A stretch of DNA of 64,000 bases from Agromyces mediolanus. Lineage in GTDB: Bacteria > Actinomycetota > Actinomycetes > Actinomycetales > Microbacteriaceae. The notes beneath the pieces are model-generated. The model worked only from the letters and a program-made list of their open reading frames with translations, searched no databases and was not told the origin of the DNA. Both the position numbers and the translations under genes were made by a program. The DNA is taken from positions 107,463 to 171,462 of the forward strand of contig NZ_BMRJ01000003.1 in NCBI RefSeq assembly GCF_014648575.1, read 5' to 3'. Shown here in pieces: positions 16,953 through 24,955 of the stretch. Within the stretch, counting starts at the first letter, position 1. Every line of letters starts with the position of its first letter.

Positions 16953-18416
16953 TCAGGCGAACAGCGCCTCCACCGGGCCGCGGGCGAAGTAGAGCAGGAA
17001 GCCGGCCGCGACGATCCACAGCAGCGGGCTGATCTCGCGCGCCTTGCCGCCGAGCGAGCGCACCACGACCCAGGCGATGAAGCCCGCGCCGATGCCGTTC
17101 GCGATCGAGTAGGTGAGCGGCATGACGGTGACCGCGAGGAACACCGGCAGCAGCACCGAGAAGTCGCTGAAGTCGATGTACCGGATCTGCGACATCATCA
17201 GCGCGCCGACGATGACGAGCGCGGCCGCCGCGACCTCGGTCGGCACGATCGACACGAGCGGTGTGAAGAACATCGCGAGCAGGAACAGCACGCCCGTCAC
17301 GACGTTCGCGAAGCCCGTGCGGGCCCCCTCGCCGATGCCGGCGCCCGACTCGATGAAGACCGTGTTCGAGGAGCCCGAGGTGAAGCCGCCCGCGACGGCG
17401 CCGACGCCCTCGACGACGAGGGCCGACTTGATGCGCGGGAAGTCGCCGCGCTCGTCGGCGAGACCGGCCTCCTTGGACAGGCCCGTCATGGTGCCCATCG
17501 CGTCGAAGAAGTTCGTGAAGACGAGGGTGAAGACGAGCATGAGCGCGGCGAGCACGCCGATGCGCTCGAAGGAGCCGAAGGAGACCTGGCCGACGAGCGA
17601 GAGGTCGGGCAGGCTCACGGGCGAGCCGGAGAGCTCCGGCACCGACAGGCCCCAGCCGTTCGGGTTCACGAGCTCGCCGTTCGCGATCTTCGGGCCGAGG
17701 TTCCAGATCGCCTCGATGACGACCGCGAGCACGGTGCCGGAGACGAGGCCGATGAGGATGCCGCCCTTCACCTTGCGCGCCACGAGCACGCCCGTGATGA
17801 GGAGGGTGAGGATGAAGACGAGGCTCGGCACGGTGGCGACCGAGCCGCCGGCGCCGAGGCCGACCGGCGGCGAGGCGACGCCCGTGGCGGTCACGAAGCC
17901 GGCGTCGACGAAGCCGATGAAGGCGATGAACAGGCCGATGCCGACCGTGATCGCGAGCTTCAGCTGGATCGGCACCGCGTTGAAGATCATGCGGCGCAGG
18001 CCGGTGGCCGCGAGCAGCACGATGATGAGGCCGTTCACGACGACGAGGCCCATCGCCTGGGGCCAGGTGACCTGCCCCACGACGGAGACCGCGAGGAAGG
18101 AGTTGATGCCGAGGCCCGCGGCGAAGCCGAACGGCAGCCGCGCGACGACGCCGAAGAGGATCGTCATCACGCCCGCGGTGAGGCCCGTGACCGCCGAGAG
18201 CTGGGCGAAGCCGAGCTGGTCGCCGTCGACGTCGACGCCGGAGGACAGGATGATCGGGTTCAGGATCACGATGTAGGCCATCGTCACGAAGGTGACGATG
18301 CCGCCTCGGATCTCGGTGCCGACGGAGGAGCCGCGGGCGGTGATCTCGAAGAAGCGGTCGAACGCGTTCTTGGGGGTCTGCTGCGGGGTGTCAGCAGTCG
18401 GGGTCGTGGTCGTCAT
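16953..18416 (-). CDS. NCS2 permease, AzgA-like (purine or related nucleobase)
   Basis: 487 residues, about 12-14 membrane segments. The N-terminal EIRGGIVTFVTMAYIVILNP and later GTMTGLSKEAGLAD, GSSNTVFIESGAGIGEGARTG mark the AzgA/PbuG branch, whose members move adenine, guanine or hypoxanthine. The ATG at 18416 has AGAAGG ten bases upstream. Convergent with the uracil permease, so the pair covers pyrimidine and purine base uptake. No purine riboswitch was recognised upstream. Confidence 0.85.
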   Translation of the reverse strand: MTTTTPTADTPQQTPKNAFDRFFEITARGSSVGTEIRGGIVTFVTMAYIVILNPIILSSGVDVDGDQLGFAQLSAVTGLTAGVMTILFGVVARLPFGFAAGLGINSFLAVSVVGQVTWPQAMGLVVVNGLIIVLLAATGLRRMIFNAVPIQLKLAITVGIGLFIAFIGFVDAGFVTATGVASPPVGLGAGGSVATVPSLVFILTLLITGVLVARKVKGGILIGLVSGTVLAVVIEAIWNLGPKIANGELVNPNGWGLSVPELSGSPVSLPDLSLVGQVSFGSFERIGVLAALMLVFTLVFTNFFDAMGTMTGLSKEAGLADERGDFPRIKSALVVEGVGAVAGGFTSGSSNTVFIESGAGIGEGARTGFANVVTGVLFLLAMFFTPLVSIVPTEVAAAALVIVGALMMSQIRYIDFSDFSVLLPVFLAVTVMPLTYSIANGIGAGFIAWVVVRSLGGKAREISPLLWIVAAGFLLYFARGPVEALFA

Positions 18417-18493
18417 TGGCTGCGCCTTCTGTGGGGTCGCCGAGCTCGCGCTCGGAGGTGGGGAATCCGAAGGGTGGAGCAGCGACTCGGGCG

Positions 18494-18844
18494 TCAGGCC
18501 CCGCCGACGAGCCGCGTGAGGTGCTCGCCGAGGATCAGGTAGATCCCGACGAGCACGGCGATCGCGCTCAGCGCGAAGCACCCCCACGCTCCGATGAGCG
18601 CGAGCCGCTTCTGGCCTTCCGTGAGCGGACTCTTCTTGGCCGCCTTCGCGGCGCGCTTCGCTGCGGCCTTGATCTCGGCGGGCGTGACGATGGTGATCGC
18701 GTCGGTGAACTCGGCGGGCGTGACGAGCGGGGTGCGACCGGACAGGGTGAGCAGGCGGATGCCGAGCGCGTAGGCGCTCACGACGACGCAGGCCCCGACG
18801 AGCGCGGAGACGAGCACGAGGAGGAAGTCGAGCCAGTCGATCAC
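18494..18844 (-). CDS. Small membrane protein coupled to the phosphate transporter
   Basis: 116 residues starting at a GTG whose GTGA overlaps the stop of the Pit gene. Two hydrophobic segments, about 4-28 and 83-106, flank a Lys/Ala-rich cytosolic stretch (AEIKAAAKRAAKAAKK). No known domain was recognised. Tight coupling suggests a partner or modulator of the Pit transporter; that is inference from position only. Confidence 0.7.
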   Translation of the reverse strand: MIDWLDFLLVLVSALVGACVVVSAYALGIRLLTLSGRTPLVTPAEFTDAITIVTPAEIKAAAKRAAKAAKKSPLTEGQKRLALIGAWGCFALSAIAVLVGIYLILGEHLTRLVGGA

Positions 18845-20019
18845 TTCTTCGCCTTCCGCTTGGGCTTCGGGTTGCGCTTGATCTTGACGGCGCGACCGGA
18901 GTCGGCGACCTCGGAGACCACGTTGTGGTGGGAGACCTCGCTGCGCCGGGACCACATGAAGATGCCGATGATCACGACGACGCCGACGACCGCGTCGATG
19001 ATGACGCCGCCGACGCCCAGGTGGGCGACGAGCGCGGCGAGCGCGCCGACGGCGCCCGCGGCGGGCAGCGTCAGCAGCCAGCCGACGCCGATGCGACCGG
19101 CCGTGCGCCAGCGCACCTTCGACCCCCGCCGGCCGAGGCCCGAGCCGATGACCGAGCCCGAGGCGACCTGCGTCGTCGAGAGCGCGAAGCCGACGTGGCT
19201 CGAGGCGAGGATCGTCGCGGCGGTCGCCGTCTCGGCGGCGAAGCCCTGCGCGGGCTTCACGTCGGTGAGGCCGGTGCCGAGCGTCTTGATGATGCGCCAG
19301 CCGCCCATGTACGTGCCGAGCGCGATCGCGACGGCGCAGGTGACGATGACCCACCACTGCACGTCGCTGCCGGGCGACTGCAGGTTCGCGGCGACGAGCG
19401 TGAGCGTGATGACGCCCATGGTCTTCTGCGCGTCGTTCGTGCCGTGCGCGAGCGCGACGAGCGAGGACGAGAAGATCTGCGCGTAGCGGAACCCGTCGCG
19501 GCCGTCGGGCTTGCCGTCGTAGCGCCGGGTGATCGCGTAGGCGAGCTTCGTGGCGGCGTAGGCCACGAGCCCCGCGGTGAGCGGCGCCAGGAGCGCCGGC
19601 AGGATGACCTTGGACACGACGACCGGGAAGTCGATCGCGCCGAGGCCGGCGCCCACGATCGCCGCGCCGATGAGGCCGCCGAACAGGGCGTGGCTCGACG
19701 AGGACGGGAGCCCGAGCAGCCAGGTGATCATGTTCCAGACCACGGCGCCGATGAGGCCCGCGAACACGAGCTCGGGGGTGATCAGCACGCCGCCGTCGCC
19801 CTCGCGGATGATGCCGCCCGAGATGGTCTTCGCGACCTCGGTGGAGAGGAACGCGCCGACGAGGTTCAGGATCGCGGCGAGCGTGACGGCGGCCTTGGGC
19901 CGGAGCGCGCCGGTGGCGATGGGCGTCGCCATGGCGTTCGCCGTGTCGTGGAAGCCGTTGGTGAAGTCGAAGAAGAGCGCCAGTGCGATGACCAGCACGA
20001 CGATGAGGGTGAGATCCAC
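18841..20019 (-). CDS. pit: Inorganic phosphate transporter, PiT family
   Basis: Metal-phosphate/proton symporter in the membrane, 392 residues. Both signature repeats are present: FDFTNGFHDTANAMA (about 17-31) and ALAHGTNDAQKTMG (second half). The C-terminus is a Lys/Arg-rich tail. A PHO-box-like direct repeat is about 50-65 bases upstream, pointing to PhoP control as in Streptomyces pit genes. Followed by a coupled small membrane protein. Confidence 0.92.
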   Translation of the reverse strand: MDLTLIVVLVIALALFFDFTNGFHDTANAMATPIATGALRPKAAVTLAAILNLVGAFLSTEVAKTISGGIIREGDGGVLITPELVFAGLIGAVVWNMITWLLGLPSSSSHALFGGLIGAAIVGAGLGAIDFPVVVSKVILPALLAPLTAGLVAYAATKLAYAITRRYDGKPDGRDGFRYAQIFSSSLVALAHGTNDAQKTMGVITLTLVAANLQSPGSDVQWWVIVTCAVAIALGTYMGGWRIIKTLGTGLTDVKPAQGFAAETATAATILASSHVGFALSTTQVASGSVIGSGLGRRGSKVRWRTAGRIGVGWLLTLPAAGAVGALAALVAHLGVGGVIIDAVVGVVVIIGIFMWSRRSEVSHHNVVSEVADSGRAVKIKRNPKPKRKAKK

Positions 20020-20056
20020 CGGCGCCTTTCTGTAGTGGACGCTGCCTCTTGTGATC

Positions 20057-20083
20057 GGTGAAGACGTTCACCAGAAGTTCATG
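20057..20083. promoter_or_regulatory. PHO-box-like repeat upstream of pit
   Basis: GTTCACC (20066-20072) and GTTCATG (20077-20083) on the plus strand are direct repeats at an 11-base pitch, the arrangement of Streptomyces PhoP sites. The first unit also forms an inverted repeat with GGTGAA at 20057-20062. Located about 38-64 bases upstream of the pit ATG. Confidence 0.5.
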
Positions 20084-20127
20084 GGGTATCGCTTGCGGCC
20101 TCCGGGGAGCCCGCGCACCCGTCGATC

Positions 20128-20610
20128 CTACGCGACGGACGGGCCCGGTTCCACCACGGTCGCGAGATCGTCGCCGAAGACGAAGGAGCGCTCCACCCGG
20201 CCGCCCGCGAGCACGCCCGGGAGCCAGCGCGAGGCGTCGTCCCACATGCGCTCGAGCGGCACCTCGTCGACCGGGAACCACTCGGGGTCGAGCTCGTCGG
20301 AGCCGCTCGCTTCGCCCCGCCACCGGCGGCAGACGAAGACGTGCGAGCGCTGGCTCCACGACTCCCGGCTCGGGAAGCGGTAGTCGATCACGCCCCGCGC
20401 CTCGAGGTCGGCCTGGTCGAGGTCGAGGCCGACCTCCTCGGCGACCTCGCGGACGCACGCGGCGGCCGGGGACTCTCCCGCCTCGAGCTTGCCGCCGGGC
20501 GCGACGAGCCGTCCCTCGCCGAGGCCGTGCTTCTTGCGCCCGAGCAGCACCTCGAGCCGCCCCTCCCGCTCGCGCAGCAGGTAGCAGACGCACACCTCTG
20601 GGTGCCGCAT
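20128..20610 (-). CDS. Nudix hydrolase (MutT/MTH1-like)
   Basis: 160 residues. A complete Nudix box: Gly40, Glu46, Arg54-Glu55, Glu58-Glu59, Gly61 (GGKLEAGES ... REVAEEVGL). The APGGKLEAGES form is typical of MTH1-like oxidised purine nucleotide hydrolases; the substrate cannot be fixed from sequence. Lies 16 bases after the phosphofructokinase gene on the same strand, so probably cotranscribed. Confidence 0.88.
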   Translation of the reverse strand: MRHPEVCVCYLLREREGRLEVLLGRKKHGLGEGRLVAPGGKLEAGESPAAACVREVAEEVGLDLDQADLEARGVIDYRFPSRESWSQRSHVFVCRRWRGEASGSDELDPEWFPVDEVPLERMWDDASRWLPGVLAGGRVERSFVFGDDLATVVEPGPSVA

Positions 20611-20626
20611 CCGGCGGGCCCGCCCC

Positions 20627-21658
20627 TCAGCCGAAGAGGATCCTGGCCTCGTCGTAGCGCGACTGCGGCACCGTGTTCAGGCTGCCGGTCGCCTCCGCGA
20701 TCGAGACCGTGCGGATGTCGGTGCCGCGGAGCGTCACCATGGAGCCCCAGGCCTCGTCGTAGACGGCCTCGACGGCGGCCATGCCGAGCCGGGTCGCGAG
20801 CACCCGGTCGTAGGCGCTCGGCTCACCGCCGCGCTGGATGTGGCCGAGCACGGTCGCGCGGGACTCGATGCCCGTACGCTCCTCGATCATCGGGGCGAGC
20901 ACGTCGGCGATGCCACCGAGGCGCGGCCGGTTGAAGGCGTCGAGGCCCTTGTGCGAGTGCGGCTCGTCCATGCCGGGCAGGGTGAAGCCCTCGGCGACGA
21001 CGACGAGCGGGGCGCGGCCGCGCGAGCGCACCGACTCCACCCACTCGCAGATCTGCTCGATCGACTGCGGCTGCTCGGGGATGAGGATGGCGTGGGCGCC
21101 ACCCGCCATGCCGGAGTGCAGCGCGATCCAGCCGACGTGCCGGCCCATGACCTCGAGCACCATGCAGCGGCCGTGCGAGTCGGCCGTGGTGCGGAGCCGG
21201 TCGATGGCCTCGGTGGCGATCTCGACGGCGGTGTCGAAGCCGAAGGAGTAGTCGGTCGCGGCGAGGTCGTTGTCGATCGTCTTCGGCACGCCGACGACCT
21301 TGATGCCGCCCTCGTCGTAGAGCCGGCGGGCGGCCGTGAGCGTGCCCTCGCCGCCGATCGCGATGATGGCGTCGATGCCGTGCTCGTCGAGGGTGCGCTG
21401 GATGTTCTCGGGGCCGCCGAGCTCGCCCTCGAAGGGGTTGGTGCGGCTGGAGTGCAGGATGGTGCCGCCCTGGCGGGCGAGGCCGCGCACGTCGTGCCGA
21501 GTGATGGGCACGATGTCGCGCTCCACGACGCCGCGCCAGCCCCAGCGGAAGCCGACGAACTCGGTGTCGTGGGAGATGACGCCTTTCAGCACGGCGCCGC
21601 GGATGACCGCGTTGAGGCCGGGGCAGTCGCCGCCTGAAGTGAGCAGGCCGATCTTCAT
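20627..21658 (-). CDS. pfkA: 6-phosphofructokinase
   Basis: Phosphorylates fructose 6-phosphate in glycolysis. 343 residues. The donor-site residues are mixed: GGEGT at 102-106 keeps the Gly of ATP-type enzymes at the position equivalent to E. coli 104, but Lys126 in VPKTIDND replaces E. coli Gly124, as in pyrophosphate-dependent and actinobacterial group III enzymes. Catalytic TIDND is intact. AGGAGA precedes the ATG. ATP use is more likely than pyrophosphate by analogy with Streptomyces Pfk. Confidence 0.9.
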   Translation of the reverse strand: MKIGLLTSGGDCPGLNAVIRGAVLKGVISHDTEFVGFRWGWRGVVERDIVPITRHDVRGLARQGGTILHSSRTNPFEGELGGPENIQRTLDEHGIDAIIAIGGEGTLTAARRLYDEGGIKVVGVPKTIDNDLAATDYSFGFDTAVEIATEAIDRLRTTADSHGRCMVLEVMGRHVGWIALHSGMAGGAHAILIPEQPQSIEQICEWVESVRSRGRAPLVVVAEGFTLPGMDEPHSHKGLDAFNRPRLGGIADVLAPMIEERTGIESRATVLGHIQRGGEPSAYDRVLATRLGMAAVEAVYDEAWGSMVTLRGTDIRTVSIAEATGSLNTVPQSRYDEARILFG

Positions 21659-21729
21659 AGGTGCACGTCTCCTGGGGAAGTGGGAAGGCGGGAAGGGTGC
21701 ATGACCACGTCGGCGGGGTCGAATCGGAG

Positions 21730-21735
21730 TCTATA
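21730..21735 (-). promoter_or_regulatory. Putative -10 box of pfkA (TATAGA)
   Basis: Minus-strand TATAGA, about 70 bases before the pfkA ATG, just after the helicase terminator. A -35 is not evident. Confidence 0.35.
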
Positions 21736-21761
21736 CGGTCGCCGGAGCCGTCCGGAGACGC

Positions 21762-21794
21762 CGACGGGGCCGGGGCGTCGCCCCGGCCCCGTCG
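21762..21794 (-). terminator. Terminator of the SNF2 helicase gene
   Basis: Perfect 14-base GC-rich stem with a 5-base loop, 13 bases past the helicase stop, separating it from pfkA. Confidence 0.7.
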
Positions 21795-21807
21795 TGCGCG
21801 GATCGCC

Positions 21808-23931
21808 TCAGAGCGCGCCGTCGAGCGCCTGCCGCAGGAGGTGCTGGAGCGCGTCGAGCTGCACCGAGTCCGCCGAGCCCGGCTCGACGTCCTGGCCGTC
21901 GAGGGCGCGGGCGGCGAGGCCCTGCTTCTGGTCGATGAGCTCGGCGATGCGGGCGTCGATCGTGTGCGCGGCGATGATCCGCCACGCGGTGACCGGCTCG
22001 TCCTGACCGATGCGGTGCACGCGGTCGATCGCCTGCGTCTGCTCGGCGCTCGTCCAGCTGAGCTCGGCGAGCACGACGTTCGAGGCCGCCTGCAGGTTGA
22101 CGCCGACGCCGGCCGCCGTGAGCGAGCAGACCGCGACGTGCACCTCGGGGTCCGAGTTGAACGCGTCGATCGCGGCCTGGCGGGCGAGCGCCGTCTGGTC
22201 GCCGCGCAGCGAGACGGTGCGGATCTCGCGCGCCGCGAACGCCGCCTCGGCCTGGTCCATGACGTCGATGTGCTTCGCGAAGAAGACGACCTTGCCGACC
22301 GAGCGGGCGAGCTGGGCGGCGTAGTCCGCCGCGAGCCCGGCCTTCGCCTGGCCGATGCGGCGCACCATCGTGAAGACGTTCTCGCCGGACTTCGCCTGCT
22401 TCGACTCCTCGAGCTCGGCGCTCGCGACCGCGCGGACGAACTGGTCGCGGGTGTCCTCGTCGAGGTCGCCCACGCGGAGGTCGCGCGCCTCGACGAGCGC
22501 CCGGAAGCGCTGCACGAGCCGGTTGCCGAGCTCGCGCTCGGCGGCCCGCACGGAGCGGCCCAGCTCGTCGTCGAGCTCCACCGGGAGGTCGGCGATGCGC
22601 TTGGCGGGCAGGTCCGCGGCGACGTCTACCTTGCGGCGGCGGACGATCCCGAGGTCGATGACCGCGCGGCGCGCCTCGGCGTAGAAGCCATGGTCGGCGG
22701 GCGTGAGCCCGATGCGCTCGAGCTCGGCGAGGAGCTGCGGGGCCGGCTTGTCGCCGTCGATCCAGCCGAGGAACTGCCAGATCGCCCGGAAGTCGTCGAC
22801 GTCGTTGATGAGCGGCGTCCCGGTGAGGGCGAGCAGCAGCGGGTCGCCGCCCGGGGCGCTGCGACGGATGCGCTCGGCGAGGGCGAGCACGTTCTTGGAG
22901 CGCTGCGAACCGAGGTTCTTGATGAAGTGCGCCTCGTCCACGACCATGCCGCGGAAGCCGAGGGTCGACAGCCACGACATGTGCCGGTCGAGCACGTCGT
23001 AGTTCACGACGACGACGTCGGCGAAGGCGTCGACGCTCTGGCCGTCGCCGTGGATGACCGTGGCTCGCCGCTGCGGCGTCCAGCGCTCGACCTCGCGCGC
23101 CCAGTTCATCTTCACGACGTTCGGCACCACCGCGAGCAGCGGGTAGGCGTCGGCGACGGAGGCCGCGAGCACGGACTGCGCCGTCTTGCCGAGGCCGGGC
23201 TCGTCGGCGAGCAGGAAGGTGCGGTGGCCGAGCCGGGCCGCCTCCACGAAGCGGGCCTGGTGCTTCATGAGCTCGAGGCCGCGCGGGGTGACCCGGTCGA
23301 TCTTCGGCGCCTCGGGCAGCGGCATCGTGGCCGACTGGCCGCCCGAGCCGAGCTCGAAGGCCTTGAACAGCGGGCTCAGCAGCTCCCAGTTCGCGAGCCG
23401 CCGGGCCGGGACGGCGGCCTGCGGCTGCCGCGAGAAGTCGGGTGCGAGGAACGGGCTCGCGAGCTGCCGCGACTTCACGGAGCGCGGCACGACCTGGTTC
23501 TCGGCGAGCATCGGCGCGGGCTCCGGCTCGCGCGTGATGATGAGCTCGTCGGCGCTGAGCTCGGCGCCGGACTCGAGCAGCCAGTCGCGGCGGAAGCGCT
23601 GCGCGACCGTGGAGATCGAGGCATCCGGTTCGAGCAGGGTGATGAGGCTGGTGTCGCGCGCCGCGGTCTTCGCGAGGATCTGCGCGATGCCGTCGAGGCG
23701 CTTCAGCAGCTCGGCGCGCTGGGCGTCGCTGAGCTCGGCATCGGCCTTCACGCGGGTGCGCTCCTCGCGCATGAGCAGGGCGATCACCTGGAACTTGGTC
23801 CGATTGGTCGGGCCGAGCTTGTTCTTCTGCGCCTTCTGCTCGACCTCGCGCACCTTGCGCGCGAGGATCGGGATGATGGGCGCGTCGTCGTCGCGGGAGC
23901 GCGTGCGGGAGCGCTGCCTGGTCTGGGCCAT
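21808..23931 (-). CDS. SNF2-family DNA-dependent ATPase/helicase
   Basis: 707 residues. An N-terminal region of about 200 residues has no recognised domain and begins with a basic, Arg-rich tail. The SNF2 ATPase follows: Walker A in DEPGLGKTAQ (about 240-250), DEAH box in VVDEAHFIKN (about 330), TGTPLIND, and the C-terminal helicase lobe with SLTAAGVGVNLQAAS and QAIDRVHRIGQ (motif VI). GGAGG lies before the ATG at 23931. It resembles the SMARCAL1/HARP-like bacterial group. No methylase, nuclease or other defence gene is adjacent, so a repair or fork-remodelling role is more likely than restriction. Confidence 0.88.
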   Translation of the reverse strand: MAQTRQRSRTRSRDDDAPIIPILARKVREVEQKAQKNKLGPTNRTKFQVIALLMREERTRVKADAELSDAQRAELLKRLDGIAQILAKTAARDTSLITLLEPDASISTVAQRFRRDWLLESGAELSADELIITREPEPAPMLAENQVVPRSVKSRQLASPFLAPDFSRQPQAAVPARRLANWELLSPLFKAFELGSGGQSATMPLPEAPKIDRVTPRGLELMKHQARFVEAARLGHRTFLLADEPGLGKTAQSVLAASVADAYPLLAVVPNVVKMNWAREVERWTPQRRATVIHGDGQSVDAFADVVVVNYDVLDRHMSWLSTLGFRGMVVDEAHFIKNLGSQRSKNVLALAERIRRSAPGGDPLLLALTGTPLINDVDDFRAIWQFLGWIDGDKPAPQLLAELERIGLTPADHGFYAEARRAVIDLGIVRRRKVDVAADLPAKRIADLPVELDDELGRSVRAAERELGNRLVQRFRALVEARDLRVGDLDEDTRDQFVRAVASAELEESKQAKSGENVFTMVRRIGQAKAGLAADYAAQLARSVGKVVFFAKHIDVMDQAEAAFAAREIRTVSLRGDQTALARQAAIDAFNSDPEVHVAVCSLTAAGVGVNLQAASNVVLAELSWTSAEQTQAIDRVHRIGQDEPVTAWRIIAAHTIDARIAELIDQKQGLAARALDGQDVEPGSADSVQLDALQHLLRQALDGAL

Positions 23932-24133
23932 GGTCCTCCGGTCTCTTGGCCGTCGCGCCGAGCGTCGGCCCGTTCGGAACGACGACTCCCCCTCGCGGCC
24001 CCCGGCTGACGGATGCCGCACGACCGGAACCGCGGACTGCGCGGTGTCGATCGTCGACTGCAGGGCGGCATCTGGGACGGCTGGCGCGGATCGCACCGCC
24101 TGCCCCTGAGCGGAATCGCCCGGCGCACCCGCC

Positions 24134-24139
24134 ATTCTA
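24134..24139 (-). promoter_or_regulatory. Putative -10 box (TAGAAT) upstream of the helicase gene
   Basis: Minus-strand TAGAAT about 200 bases before the helicase ATG, in the 255-base gap (23932-24186) that otherwise shows no gene I can support. It implies a long leader, or an N-terminal extension from an in-frame ATG at 24135 that would overlap the box itself. Confidence 0.35.
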
Positions 24140-24186
24140 GCGGGAATCGCGCCGAACAGGCGAGTTCGCGCGGATCGGCGCGGCGC

Positions 24187-24924
24187 TCAGCCGCCGAGCA
24201 CGTGCACGGTGTAGCTGAGCAGGAAGCCGGCGGTCGCGAGCAGGCCGGTCGCGGCGTGCGCCGTGCGGAACGCCTCGGGGATCATCGTGTCGCAGATCAT
24301 CGCCAGGATGGCGCCCGCCGCGATCGCGGTGACGATGGCGGTCGTCTCACCGCTCGCCCCGTCGAGCAGCATGAAGCCGGCGATCGCCGAGACGGCGCTC
24401 GCGATCGCGATGCCGGACCACAGCAGCAGCACGTAGCGGCGGCTGCGGCCGGCGGTCTTCAACTCGGCGGTGCTCGACAGCCCCTCCGGCAGGTTGGAGA
24501 TGAGGATGGCGACGAAGACGGGCACGCTGACGCCCGACCCGCCGACCATGCTGAGCCCGAGCACCGCGGACTCGGGGATGCCGTCGAGGAGCGCGCCGAC
24601 CGCGATGCCGGTGCCGGTGCCCGGGTCCTCGCCGCTGCCGGGCCGGTTGCGCTGATCGAGCCGGTCGAGGAGCTGGTTGAGCACGACGTAGACGACCGCG
24701 CCGCCGGCGAAGCCGAGCACCGTCGGCCAGAGCCCGCCCTGCTCCTGCGCCTCGAGCACGAGATCGAAGGCGAGCGCGGAGACGAGCACCCCGGCGCCGA
24801 ACGCCATGATGCCGGCGACGATCCGCTTCGGGACGTCGACGTACCAGGCCACGAGCGCGCCGACGAGGAGGGCGCCGCCGGCGAGCAGGCCGGCGACCCC
24901 CGGGGCGATCCACTCGGGGATCAC
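24187..24924 (-). CDS. ZIP-family divalent metal transporter
   Basis: 245 residues, eight hydrophobic segments. The ZIP core is visible: LLDGIPESAVLGLSM in one helix and ISNLPEGLSSTAEL in the next, with the metal-binding His replaced in part by Asp/Asn as in many bacterial members. Start is the GTG at 24924 with GGGAG nine bases upstream. Zinc or iron uptake is likely; direction and metal are not determinable. Confidence 0.82.
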   Translation of the reverse strand: MIPEWIAPGVAGLLAGGALLVGALVAWYVDVPKRIVAGIMAFGAGVLVSALAFDLVLEAQEQGGLWPTVLGFAGGAVVYVVLNQLLDRLDQRNRPGSGEDPGTGTGIAVGALLDGIPESAVLGLSMVGGSGVSVPVFVAILISNLPEGLSSTAELKTAGRSRRYVLLLWSGIAIASAVSAIAGFMLLDGASGETTAIVTAIAAGAILAMICDTMIPEAFRTAHAATGLLATAGFLLSYTVHVLGG

Positions 24925-24955
24925 CGCAGCGCTCCCGCGCCGCCCGCGGCCGGGC

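Noticed and set aside
21808-23931. SNF2 helicase considered as part of a phage-defence island
   Set aside because: Neighbours are phosphofructokinase and a ZIP transporter; no nuclease, methylase or phage-related gene is near.
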